Shown piece after piece: positions 47,801-59,198 of a stretch of DNA of 64,000 nucleotides; position 1 is the first letter of the stretch, and each line of letters opens with the position of its first letter. The notes under the pieces were generated by a model. That model did not search any database. It was not told where the DNA came from and saw only the letters and a list, made by a program, of their open reading frames with translations. Source of the DNA: Nematostella vectensis (taxonomy: Eukaryota > Cnidaria > Anthozoa > Actiniaria > Edwardsiidae); contig NC_064038.1 of NCBI RefSeq assembly GCF_932526225.1, positions 5,564,741 to 5,628,740 of the forward strand, in the 5' to 3' direction. The translations under genes were made by a program, and so were the position numbers.

Positions 47801-50800
47801 CCTCACTCTGTAAAATTCCACCAAATATCCCCGTGACGATGGTGTCTTGACCAAAGCAAGCTTTCTGAGACAGCAAAAGCTCAGTGTGAAGTCTGTCCAT
47901 TAAGTAATGCATAAACTCATGGGCATCTTGCTGTTGGTAACCCCTACAAAAAAAGAGGATACATATATTGTAAAAGGTCTTATAAGAGTCCTGATTATCA
48001 TTAGATAACAAACTAGAAAGCAGATCTTCCCCAAAAAGCCAATAACATTAGCAGGGGTTTCATTAAGTTTCAGAGTAGGGGGGGGGGGGGGGATTGATAA
48101 GCAGGGCCGTAGCACTGGGGGCATGTGCCTCACCCCAATATTTTAAAAAATTATAAGGAAATGACCAGTAGGGGCGTGGCTGTGCCCCCAGTACTTTCTT
48201 AATGTTTCAGTATTGTGCCCCTCACGATCTTGCGTGGCCTGCTACGGCCATCATAAGTAAAAACTAATACACAAATAAAACTAAAATAAACTTCTAAACA
48301 GCTGGCACTCCCACCTACCCCCGGGGCCCAATGAAACCCCTGATTAGTTGTAAATCATACTCTGCAACTTACCTAAATCTAGGTACGACTTTCCATACAG
48401 TCGAGAACAGAGCTTCAGGAGAATGACTGACACAGTTACCCTGCCACAATGCACACAACACCTTGCGAAGCTCTTCCACTAGACACCTACAACACAATAT
48501 ACAACCCAATAGTTGAATTGCACTATGAAAACACACAACTTTGTGGGTGGTAAATTTTTGCATTCCATGGTTTTTCAGCAATAAAAAAATAATGACAACA
48601 AAATGTAACTTATTTAGTGCTTCCACAGCAATCCCACAGGAGAAACAAAAAAATTTGAGTTTTGTTATAGAGATTATATGTGAGTACTCACAAAACAAGG
48701 TTTTATTTGTACTACAAGCAGAATTTAGATCCTTTTTCCTTTTTGAGTGGTACTTCATATTATTTGTAGTAGCAACATGAAAAAGAGAGACATTGCAAAA
48801 GAAAGAGGAAAGTCCTTTAATAAAAGAAAAAATGATGTTACAGATGTTACACTAGGGCTGTACAGACGTTACATCTTGTTGCATTACAGACATTACATGG
48901 CTTTTGTAGAACAAAAAAAGCACTAAATACTTAATATTTTAAATTGGAGTGATACATCACTCCAATTTCTCCAAATTATCTGTCAATGACATATTGCAAA
49001 ATTTATGCAGTGAAAGCAGTTCACAAATATACTATGTATTATTTGCTTCACTTATGTATTATTACTTCTATAAAAGAAAATAAAAGAAAATGTTAATAGA
49101 TTTAGCCACTTCTCATGAGACTGGTTGTGAGATGCAAAACAAAAATAAGTGATTAACTTCTTCAAGAGATAACTATGCAAAAAAAAATCTCTAATTAGAA
49201 AAAAATATATTAAAATTTAGGCTGAAAATGTATACAAAAACAAAAAAAGATGAAATTTTTTTAAAAGCCTGATACAGTTTGTTTGGTAAATAAGTGAGGA
49301 TTAAAGCCGCATTGTCATCAGTTTACTTCCGTTCGATTACGTAACAATATCCGATGATTTTTTAATGGAAAACGTGATAAATATTTCAAAATATTGAAAG
49401 CAGTATGTCTACTGGAAGTTTCTTAGAGGATGTGATTGATAATTTAGAGCAGATGGCCTGTTAAATATATCGGATTCTAATAGATTCTTTTGTCTTTTAA
49501 CGGTTGAGGTTTCAGCGGACCTCCGGAAGTAAACTGGTGACAATGCAGCTTTAATACTTAATCATTTTTGAACTAAAATACTTATAACACATATGCAAAT
49601 AGTTTGGTTTTGTCAACTGCATGGAAATTTCCTTATTGGGCTCCCTGTGGATATTTAGCTGGATCTATAGATAAAAAACAGGAATTTTACCAGAAGCTAA
49701 AAGAGAAAGTTGTCAAAAAATGCAATAATATTATAAAAAAAAGTTAATAACAGATTTACGGTTTCACACGTGTAACGTCTGTAACAAAACATGTCACATC
49801 TGTAACAGATCATTTTTCTTTATAGTTCAAGAATTTTGGGTGCATTCTTGAAAGTCAACCTAACATAGAAAACCTCTAGCATATGATTTATTAGAAAGAT
49901 AACATTCACATGATTTTAGATTCAGAGTTTTCAGTTAAAAAAAAAGTTTTTGACAAAAGCAGTTTTTCTGATGTAACGTCTGTAACACCAACAAAACTAC
50001 AATTTAAAAATCAGAAAACATGGCTTTACTTATTTTTTAACATGGGCATTTAAGGTTGATATAGCCTCAACTAAAAAAAACACAAGTTCAATTTAAACAC
50101 TTAAATGCAATGAAGATATGTCAAGATGAAAATTGAAAAATGTGTTCCAAATGTAAAGTCTGTAACAAAGGACTGCTCAGAAGGTTTTTGTTTTTTTGTT
50201 TTGTTTTTCTGTATGTTATCTATTTCAAATAAGGTTGCACTCCTTGTGCTGTAACTGGTTAATTGGTGACATATTAATGGCTGAATAATAAACAAGGATG
50301 CTACAATTTTTCAAACCTTGAGTTGTTTTATTTGCGCTTACATTATTTGCTTATTTATTTGAAACCCATAAAGGACTGTAGGTTTACACATTTTTTGTGC
50401 AACCCTATATGAAATGGTAGTATAATGTCTCTCATGCAGTTAGTTAATTACGACATTCTTACCCATCATCAGACTTTCTGCTTCGTGTGAAATAAGGATT
50501 TTTTTCACAGGAGGTATCTGTTCTAAGTTCAAATGCAGGCAGGTCTTTGAAATAGCAGCTGAAGGTCTGAATGTTGCTGAAATAATAAAGGACTGTTTTT
50601 TAAGTTTGCAGTCAAACAAAGAAACAATCAAACAAACAAACCAATCAATCAATAAATAGACAATTAAAAACATTTTTTCTGCTAGTATTTAAAAATTAAA
50701 GGCAGGGGTTCCATTAGGCCCTGGCCGCCGGTGGAACTGCCAGCTATTTTCCACCGAGTACTGGCCACTTTTTTAAAAAGTTGATTTAAGTTTTATTTGA

Positions 50801-53800
50801 ACTAATAAAATAAAATAACTTTTACCCCCTACTTATCAATCTACTTTGCCTACTCTGAAACTAAATGAAACCCCTGAAGGGTGCAATGTGACAATTTACT
50901 ATGCTCTGTACCTGAGAGATTGTAAGACAGCATTCATAAAGCAAGTATTGCCCAAGTTTCTAAGTCCAGGAAGTTGCTTTATTCGACCTATATTTTCTTG
51001 CTGTTAAATAATAATAAAAGACACCAATTACAAGTTTTTCCTATTCAAGCAAAGGCTGTCAAAGGCATTTGAGTGACTATACATGGGCGGTTCCAGAAAG
51101 CAGGTTAATGCTAGACTAGTGTTATATTACGTTCTCTGTTCTTATCCAATCAAATGTCCCAAAAGCCATTCTTATCCCAGATTAACACTAACCTGCTTTC
51201 TAGGAACCAGGGCCAGGATTGCAAAACAAACCACAGAGAGTTTCTGACTTTGTGACTTTGATCACATATAGCAAATTACATTGCATACTCAGTAAATTGA
51301 ACATATAATTATGCTCACAGCATTAGTAAGTTTGGTCAGGGCAGGGGCAAAGAGATAGGGGTTATGTGTTATGCACTAACGTCTTGTCCTGATTTCCGTT
51401 TGGCCCTGGTGTGGTGGATGCACTCGTCTTCTGTTTTTCGCTTTCTGGGACTGAAAAAGAAAAAAAAAGCATTTATTATCATTTATTCCCGAAGAGAACA
51501 CTTGGAACTGAATCCTATAGTGGAGATCCCAGATACACAGCTGGTGACAGAATCCAGAAAGTGAAATGAAGGAATGAACATTTACTTATAAATTATTAAT
51601 ACATTAATATCACATGGTTCCTGCAGCAAAACAGCTAACAAATTTAAGACCATTTTAAGACTAAGACCTAGAAAATAAAAATTTAATACCTCCAATATAT
51701 ATGATATTACCTCTACATTGCAAAATTTATAACATATGTCATAAAAGCCATACTAAATAAATGTTCATAATATAATATAAACGCTAACAAATTGCCATAA
51801 CGACCCTATAGCAATATACACAATAATGCTTAAAGTTACTTTTCTCTCAACAATGTTAATAAAACAGTTTTAGAGATATTTCAAGGACGCTGATTTCTCA
51901 GAAATCTGGTTCTGGATATTAATCGCTTCTTTTTTGCATTTTCTGCCTCTCTAGAAGTTTATCCACCTCCCCTTCAAGGCTGGACCCTAGCTCTCGTAGC
52001 ATCTTCACTCTCTTTCTAGCAGTTTCTAGTTCTTCCTCAACGTGCTTCCTTTTCGTGGCCTGCACGAGGCATTGCACTTATCTCCTTCGTCTTTTTGTAG
52101 CAACCCGCTAAACTTGCTGTCACTAAGCCACAAATCGGTAAATAGGCACTTCCTTATTCTATTCATTTTAATGTGTATGATTGCAGGCTCATAGCGCTAA
52201 CTCAAAGAAAGCATAAAAGAAACTTTACTTCGTCTGGGTCTGTACAAACTAAAAAATCCATCAAAGCACAATCTCTTTTTAGAAATTCCAAATTCTCAAC
52301 TGGATTTTGAGGAAAAATAAGACTTTTTAAGTCCATAATCAGATTTTGCCCCAAATTTAAGACTTTTAAGGCATTAAAAACTTTAAATAAAAAATAAAAC
52401 TTTTTAAGGCCCCGCAGGAACCATGTAACAGGGTGGTAAAAGGTTTTTTCTTGAAACCAAATTTGGCCATTTTTCACTGTCGAGAAATGTGAAATCGTCC
52501 CATTTGACATCCGTGAAACATGATTTAACTCTCCTCATAAAGCGTGATTTAGAAGTTTCAAGTTTTCATGAATCGAGATTTTTCTCAAGTTTTGAGTGTG
52601 TTGAACAGAATCATGTGGCCTTCCCAAAATAGATAGATATGTATTGTCATATGCAGTAAATACTGGTATTTTTTTTATTGTGGACGCAGTACTACTGTAT
52701 CAGCGCTTTTTGGACATGATATTACAGTATTTGCAAGTTTTGGACGCAATATTACGATTTTTGAAAACATGAAATGTGAAAAGGCCATTTTTTAGTCCGT
52801 GAAACATGAGAAAGGCATTTTTCAGGTCCATGAAACGTGTTCCATTACCCTTTTACCGCCATGTATTAAGGGCAGGCAGAAGCAAGCTCCTGAGATGCCA
52901 GGATATCTCTGCTTTAATAAATTAAAAAACAAAACATCCTATATTACTATAAATTTCCTTCTGAAATTCATATTTTTCTAGTGCAACCAGGACCTAAGTG
53001 TATTTTGCTTTGCTAATTTATTTTCTTAAAACAAAATATTGGAGACATAACAAAAATTATAAAAACTTATGAAATTTTCATAAAAATATGTGTTTATTAG
53101 AGGTAAAGTTATTTGCAAAGTTAGAAATGACATTGGAAATAATAACCGGAAGTCACGTCCGCAAATTTCTTCTAAAGAAAAGTAACTTCCGGAATAAAAC
53201 GCTATGACGTTGTGGAAATACGTTCGAATGGCATGCTGGGAGGTTGGGTAAATCCAATATGGCGGCCGAATCCTGACGAAAACACGACCTAAACAAGGCA
53301 CCAAACATTGCCGATATTGATCCAAAATTAAGGCATAAAGGGAAAATATAATACGCGCTTGCATTGATAATATTTACAGGCTCGTTTTAGATTTCATAGG
53401 CAAAGACCTAAAGGGGGGTGGATTCATACGAGGTCAAGTCAACTGGTCCCCTCTTGCTTACCTATTTTGTCTTTCGAGAATGATTTCGCGTACTCTCTGC
53501 ACGTCGCCTCCTTTCGTATCGTTTATAATAAACTCGTCGCAGGAATAGCTAGAATAAAAAAATATATACGAGTCATGTTTGATCCATGTTTAGAGGTATT
53601 ATTGGAATTCATGAGACTGTTTTAAAAAGGCCGGGGAAACTATAATTGAAGCAGGAGTTGAATGAAATTGTTTCGCCGCTTGCGCACTTGCGCACAAATT
53701 TATTTTTGACGTACCAAAACGCAGCGAGACTTTGATCCAAACAAACAGAATGCTGAGGATACTTCTCGCAGTGTGACTTTGCATGAGCGTTGACGTACCT

Positions 53801-54170
53801 ACAAAAGGAAAATAAGTACCAATTATTTAATTCGTTGGTCCCTTTTCAAACCGGGAAGTGGGGAAGATTGTAGTGTTTTTGCACCCAGCCAGAGAAAATC
53901 AAAGCCATTTAATTCATACCTTCCGCAGTGGACTATACCACATCGCAAGCAAATCCATGGGCTTTTAAAAGAACGACAAACTGTTGAAGTAGATAAAAAT
54001 CAAGTAAGAAACATATGTACCAGAATACATTACAAGAGAGGGCAAGATCTCCCCCCGGCCAAAGCCACATCCATACCGCTACATTTCCACTGGGAACTTT
54101 TCTCTGCTCGGATCTTTTGCAGAAGTTGTGGTCCAACTTTTACCGATTGGTTCAGATGTGAGCACTCCAT
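44891..54170 (-). CDS. USP3: Ubiquitin carboxyl-terminal hydrolase 3 (USP3), 16 exons, complete
   Basis: A nuclear deubiquitinase that removes ubiquitin from histones H2A/H2B. Exons in order: 54170-54077, 53980-53920, 53798-53715, 53548-53462, 51450-51381, 51000-50912, 50576-50463, 48486-48373, 47943-47802, 47283-47232, 47003-46926, 46472-46354, 46213-46094, 45672-45608, 45439-45399 and 45024-44891. Phases agree throughout, giving 487 residues (human USP3 is 520). The N-terminal ZnF-UBP finger is intact (WKCSVCRSFKSPWICLRCG, HCGRY, CYSCDEF). The catalytic Cys is about residue 152 in GLRNLGNTCFMNAVLQSL. The second finger uses CLTCMTESRK and CLKCKKK. The catalytic His is about 435 in SAGHYTTFAFHDG and the acidic residue about 451 in WYNFNDSS. 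Introns hold several MITEs. Confidence 0.97.
48049..48345. mobile_element. Composite MITE in USP3 intron, termini AGGGGTTTCATT
   Basis: The left end GCAGGGGTTTCATTAAGTTT and the right end AATGAAACCCCTGATTAG are inverted. A related copy lies at 50700-50880 in the next USP3 intron. Nested inside (48105-48252) is a second inverted pair, GGCCGTAGCA and TGCTACGGCC. That inner element contains, in reverse orientation, a sequence matching the 40-bp array unit (CTTTCTTAATGTTTCAGTAT then TGTGCCCC). Confidence 0.8.
48836..50165. mobile_element. Candidate non-autonomous transposon with TGTAACGTCTGTAAC repeats
   Basis: The motif is inverted at the left: GTTACAGATGTTACA at 48838, ACAGACGTTACATC at 48871 and TTACAGACATTACAT at 48884. 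It is direct at the right: TGTAACGTCTGTAACA near 49769, CACATCTGTAACAG near 49794, TGTAACGTCTGTAACACC near 49974 and TAAAGTCTGTAACAAAGG near 50154. Such opposed subterminal clusters are typical of transposase-binding ends. No ORF is present. The segment lies in a USP3 intron. Confidence 0.55.
49301..49555. mobile_element. MITE with 28-bp inverted ends, nested
   Basis: The left end contains GCATTGTCATCAGTTTACTT and the right end AAGTAAACTGGTGACAATGC, near-exact inverses with outer TTAAAGC and GCTTTAA. It is about 255 bp and sits inside the larger repeat-bearing segment of the USP3 intron. Confidence 0.88.
50700..50880. mobile_element. MITE, second copy of AGGGGTTTCATT family
   Basis: Starts GCAGGGGTTCCATTAGGCCC and ends ACTAAATGAAACCCCTG. 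Its right part matches the left part of 48049-48345 in reverse orientation (CTTATCAATC and CTACTCTGAAACT). Confidence 0.75.
51087..51213. mobile_element. MITE with 24-bp inverted ends
   Basis: Left GGTTCCAGAAAGCAGGTTAA, right TAACCTGCTTTCTAGGAACC; about 127 bp, non-coding, in a USP3 intron. Confidence 0.85.
51922..52080 (-). pseudogene. Coiled-coil-like ORF fragment, possibly transposon-derived
   Basis: An open stretch ending KLLERQKMQKRSD-stop, with charged heptad-like sequence KRKHVEEELETARKRVKML. It lies in the USP3 intron on the same strand but does not belong to USP3, since exons 4 and 5 join without it. Its origin is not recognised. Confidence 0.3.
52440..52850. repeat. Dispersed CACGTTTCA-type repeat, second copy
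   Basis: Contains GTGAAACATGA, CATGAAACGTG and similar spaced motifs, the reverse complement of the pattern at 25262-25385. It is intronic to USP3. Confidence 0.5.
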
Positions 54171-54480
54171 TGCCCAAAATCGGTAAGAAAATCTAATGAA
54201 ATCCCTGAAAATTACTAAAAATTTGACCCTGAATCTTGAAACGGGTGATCTGTGCGAGGTAGCCTCGCTTTGCGCGCGGTGTTGCGAACGGTTACAAGGG
54301 AAATCGGCCAATCGCAATGCGCGTTTTAACGCCACCATGTATGCATAATCGATGACACGCAATTTTTGGCCAATGAAAATCTGTTTTAGGAAACATTAAT
54401 ATGACCCAATCATAGCTTGTCTTTTACTTGCTTTTCAAATATAGCCAATCAAATAAGACTTGACATTAGAAAAGTATGAC
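54171..54480 (-). promoter_or_regulatory. USP3 promoter region with four CCAAT boxes
   Basis: Upstream of the USP3 start codon, CCAAT occurs at 54308, 54370, 54406 and 54445 (read on the plus strand; ATTGG toward USP3), with spacings of 62, 36 and 39 bp. Clustered CCAAT boxes are typical NF-Y sites in TATA-less promoters. Confidence 0.5.
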
Positions 54481-54796
54481 ATCGTTGGAAAAGGTAAGCC
54501 GCCTGGTAGAAATTTTCAGCTACTCGAGGATTTTTGTTGTTGTTTTGGAAATTCCAAAGAAGAAAGCTTGAATTCCTTTTAATATTATCACGAATATGCA
54601 AAAATAGCTGGACACCCTCAAATTCCAATAAAGGTAAGTCATTTTATTCTATTAAGCAATTGAATTATTAGAGAATATGCATGAAAACTGTGTCTATAAG
54701 TAAAAGACAATTTCTGATTCAACGTGATCTCGTGACCACCTCAGTGCGTTCTTGTCAGATGTGAAGACGATCGTTTGGTCGTGAAAGTACAGAGTC

Positions 54797-54997
54797 ATGC
54801 GGATAGGAAATGATACCACCGGAGAATTCACAGCTCTGGTTGTCTATGGTGTGATTTTGCTGGTTGCAGTACACGTAGCAGCATTAGTATCCTTGATAAA
54901 TTCAAATATTACAAAGCTCTTAAACCTGGACATTTTGTTCCAAATACAACAACTTGTTTGTTTGTTTTATTTACCATTTTATATGGTTTACATATAG
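54797..54997 (+). CDS. Small hydrophobic ORF, doubtful
   Basis: A 66-codon ATG frame, MRIGNDTTGEF..., with one strong hydrophobic stretch (residues 12-34) and a weaker one near the end. It is divergent from USP3 by about 630 bp. It could be a micropeptide, the first exon of an unseen gene, or chance. Confidence 0.2.
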   Translation: MRIGNDTTGEFTALVVYGVILLVAVHVAALVSLINSNITKLLNLDILFQIQQLVCLFYLPFYMVYI

Positions 54998-55326
54998 GAC
55001 AATTTAATGTATATAGAAATGGTAGGAAGACTGCAATAAATCATTTCGTGCTTTGACAGGTAGTCACCCTTACTAAATTAAACTGTATTTTGCATTAACA
55101 AGTATGTGTAGGAAGTCTGTTTTAATTTAACTGGGAGACAAACAGTAAACTATAGAAAGTTTCAATATTTGTTTCAGCATGATTATCATGAAACACACAA
55201 ATAAGAAAGGGGTAGTGAGGGGGAAGAGGGTTTTTTCCCCATATTCCATTATATATATTTTGTTATGTAAATTTAGGCTGTTTTAGACCCCTCCCCCTGC
55301 TTTAATATTTATTTGCTACTGCCCTC

Positions 55327-55600
55327 TGTACAGGACCCGAAAGGATCCCAAGTACCTGAAACGATCCCCAAAAGTTCCTCAACTGATCCCGGGACCCGAA
55401 ACGATCCCCAGGAGTCCCCGAAATGAACCCCAAGGAATTGCAGTGGACAAACAAAAGGAATGTGGAAGGATCGGCTTTCTGTTTTAAAAACATATGAAAC
55501 ATTTTAGTGTTATTTGCGTTACTATCAGGAAACTTACATTAACTAAAACCATAGTATTAAGATTTATACGACTGCACGGGAAATACAGTGGTTGAGTCGG
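55327..55600 (+). repeat. Dispersed GGACCCGAAACGATCCC repeat, copy 2
   Basis: Collinear with 29989-30300, including CTGATCCCGGGACCCGAAAC and GAACCCCAAGGAATTGCAGT. Confidence 0.87.
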
Positions 55601-55919
55601 AAATTTGGGTCAAATGAAAATTCCTGTGATAGTAATTTGAAGAACCAGGCGTGAATAAATCATTTATAGATAACAAGACTTAAAAGAAAGTCTCCACATC
55701 GATCCACTGATAAGACATAAGGTTATTCTTAAGGTTACTTTTGTGCATGTTTGTTTGTATTCAGTAAATGAAAGACCTATCATAAGATCATGCGGGGTTG
55801 TACGGCCGACTACATTAAGGAAATTCAAAACTCACGTAAATATTGCTTCCAACAAAAGCCACATCTTGCAACGGTAGTAATAGGGCTGTTCGGGCAAAAC
55901 CCTTAATTATGCTTTAAGA

Positions 55920-56060
55920 ATTGCAAGTGATTTCTTCTGCTTTCCCTTTGTCCATTACCGCAATTCCTTGAAGTCGATTTCGGTGACTCCTCGGAATGTT
56001 TCGGGTCCCGGGATCACATGGGGTACTTTTGGGGATCATTTCAGGTCCTGTATACCTCCC
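55920..56060 (-). repeat. Dispersed GGACCCGAAACGATCCC repeat, copy 3 (partial, inverted)
   Basis: The reverse complement shows ATGATCCCCAAAAGTACCCC, GGGACCCGAAACATTCC and CAAGGAATTGCGGTAATGGAC. More diverged than copies 1 and 2. Confidence 0.75.
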
Positions 56061-58174
56061 TCCCTCAGATAGCCTTATTGAACTAGGGAAACTCCACAGA
56101 ATGTGGACTCTTTCGTTGCTGTTGGACAATCACATGGAGTTTGTACCAGTGATTTGACTTAGTAAAGGACTTTTAATTTTGTTTGATTTTTTGCACATTT
56201 CCTTGACATGAAACTACAGGGATTCTGGGTCTATAGGATTATCCGGCCACCTGACATGGACAATACCTCAAGACTTCACCCATCTAATTCCAAAGCAGAG
56301 AAAGTACACTGACAGGATATTATCAAGCTATAGTGTACACTATATCCATAGCAAGTGATATGTTTTGTTGGGCTATTTCATCTTGGTGTTCACATGTTGA
56401 TGTAATATTTTATATTATTTAAATGGTGTATTATTGGACATTCCTTAGAATTTGAAATATTGAGTTATAATCATGTGGCACAGCTTTTTACCAAAGCAGC
56501 CTGATATACAGTTTCTAGCTGCGACATTCCTATATTCATGGGGAAATCTTTATAAAACAACGTATGCTGAATAGAAGGCCACAAAATAGCCCAAAAAAAT
56601 GTTTGCAAATAGAAGCATATCCGACCATAAACTTTGTTAGTTTGTTGAATTTCCTTCCAGTTTCAGTAAAGACAAGAGAAATGGAGATAAGCACAAATAG
56701 GGCAGTCACAAGTTTTGGTGGCAAGGAAATGAAAGTATGCATCACTTCTTAGGGGGTCTCTTATGCTCCCTTGGGGACATTCACAGGTTTGAAACCCCAA
56801 ATCAGAAGAACTGCAATTGTCTTGATTTCCATACTGGTGATCCCAAAGAAGGTTGCCTTACAAAAATAACTGTTTCTTTTGGTAAGGCATTCAAAAAAAC
56901 CGCCAGCTCCCTCAACAAAGTATCACATCCCTTTAGAATGCCTTAACATCTGCTGTATGGTTCCTAGACATTGAAGAACTGTTATCTTGCCACCATGCTC
57001 AAATTAGGCCTGTTGGCTGCGGACCAGGGTTGCAGGGGGCTACACTTTCCATGCCTTTGTGTTTTAGATAAGTATTATAATAAAACTGTGAGGAGATCAA
57101 ATGTTTTGCTTCCCCCGCAAAATGCCTGTAATAAAAATAATTACAAGGTCAGACACCGCATTGTCTTGAAGTTTTTTGTATTTTATACCATCATTGAGCA
57201 CACAATCACTACACTAAATACAATATTAAACTCTGTAGGGAAAAAATGTATATTAAAATCAATGTAGCTAATTACGTTAAGGGGATTTATACAGATGTAA
57301 AAAGCATACATGGTAGCTGTTTATTCTATTGAAGACTTTTGTTTTTTTCATGTGAAGACACTATTTCAGAGCAGGTTACCCAGTTGAGGGTCACTCAAAG
57401 AAAGAAAAACACCGACTACACCATTGGTCACCATGATTGCACCAGATATTAGATAGACACAAACAAACATCTGTTATTTATTCCAATGGAATGGAATGGA
57501 GTGGAACTTTGTCAAGATATGTAGAACAGGTCTTGATGTGCCGACTGTACAAAAAAACGAGATGTGTTGTTTATAAGATCTTCTTGTCTACAGAATGCAC
57601 ACTCTCCTGGATTTTCTGAGGGTCCAGGCAATTACCAGGGGACGTGTGCCTTCCTCTCTTTGGCTACCAAAAGGAAAGACATTTCAATGAAGGATCATCA
57701 AATACTATCCTTTTTCCATAAAACTATTGTTTCCCCTCCTCCTCCCTCAGCAAGTCCTGGGTACATGTCTAGAGCCTGCTCCTTTCAGTTCCAAAGCACC
57801 AATCATGTGATCTGATGAGAGCAACTTTGCTGTTTTGATAACAAAGGTCACTTGACTACCTCATTGGAATAAATAGCCTGGATGAAGGTAGAAAAATTCC
57901 ATATTCCTGCCAACAATTGCTGTAGGAGGGATTACAAAATAGTACACTTTAGTGGAAAAGAAGAAAAAACGAACAAGCGGTTGCTGCCTCCACAATTTCT
58001 CGAAAAAGGAGCTGACTGTAATTGTTGGCAGTCAATGGAAAATCTATCTAATGGGCTGTGGATACAAAATTCAAACAAACAAAAACAATCACAATGAACA
58101 CAGTATTGATAAGTATTGACAAGACAACTAAAGCTGGGTGATTTTTGCTATAATCTGAAGTGCACTAAAATATT

Positions 58175-58341
58175 TATAGCTGTCAACCCAACTTGGACGA
58201 AAATCTTGTGAAATCGGGCGAAATACAGTAAAAATGTGAAAAAAAGAGCCAATGCAGCTGAATACATAGATATACGAACATTCTCACAAAAATTAGGCTT
58301 GTGATAAGGTCCAAAATCTTGCGAGTGAGTTGACAGCTATG
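58175..58341. mobile_element. MITE, termini TATAGCTGTCAAC, copy 2
   Basis: Same family as 23203-23373. Left TATAGCTGTCAACCC, right GAGTTGACAGCTATG, interior ACATTCTCACAAAAATTAGG. Confidence 0.88.
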
Positions 58342-59198
58342 AATATTACATGAAAACACTGATTGGTTGAGTGTAATCCTTGCCAATCAAATTGTACCAG
58401 CATCCTAATTGGCTAATTCAAACCCCCTAGAGGCCTTGGTAGTGTGTGTGACACTCAAAGAAGTTTTGAGCAATGAGAATTACTGGCGCATGGCCACAAT
58501 TTGCTGAGTTGGCAAAAATATTTTACAAAGATTTTTCCATTCTTCAATAAGAAAAGACAACTTTTGGTGGCTTAAAAGGATGATTGCACCCTTAGCAGCC
58601 ATCACTAGCTATGCGGCCATATTAATCATGTAGTTGTGATAATGATTTACAATAATGATGCACAAATCTACCTACAGGTACTGTTATCAACTCTGATGGG
58701 TTTTTCACTATCTACATTATTTTGTTCTTACAGATCAGTAGTTCTTATATTTCGCAAGAATATCAGCCTTTAGCTTTTTATCACCAGCTGCTGGCTTGTC
58801 TCAGCTTTAAGAACACAGTCAAAATTTATTTTTCTCCATTACAAAATTTAAAATTCATAATTACACCAATCACTGCCATGTCTAATTGCTTTAAAAACAA
58901 TTTTCGAGTTATATTATTTAGAAGGCAACCCCCCCTCTGATCCAGAGAAACAGAATATCAGGGAAGTTTTCTATGTACCACAAAAATATACATTCGCTAC
59001 TGAGACATTGTTTGTTAGGATGTGAACCTCGCAAGTAAAGCATTTGGTTAGAGTTTCGGAAATAACTACTTCTCAGATGATGAGAAAGTAGTGGCAAGCA
59101 GGTGCGACTATCATAACAATAACAGCAGCAGGAAGCTAGTCGCTATGACTATATGATGTTATCATGTTCATCGCCAGCACCATGAACCATGCAGACTT

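Larger units (their letters stand above)
54481..59198. other. Intergenic between USP3 and ARNT
   Basis: Holds a doubtful membrane ORF (54797-54997), a dispersed repeat in two orientations (55327-55600 and 55920-56060) and a MITE (58175-58341). No other gene is recognised. Confidence 0.5.
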
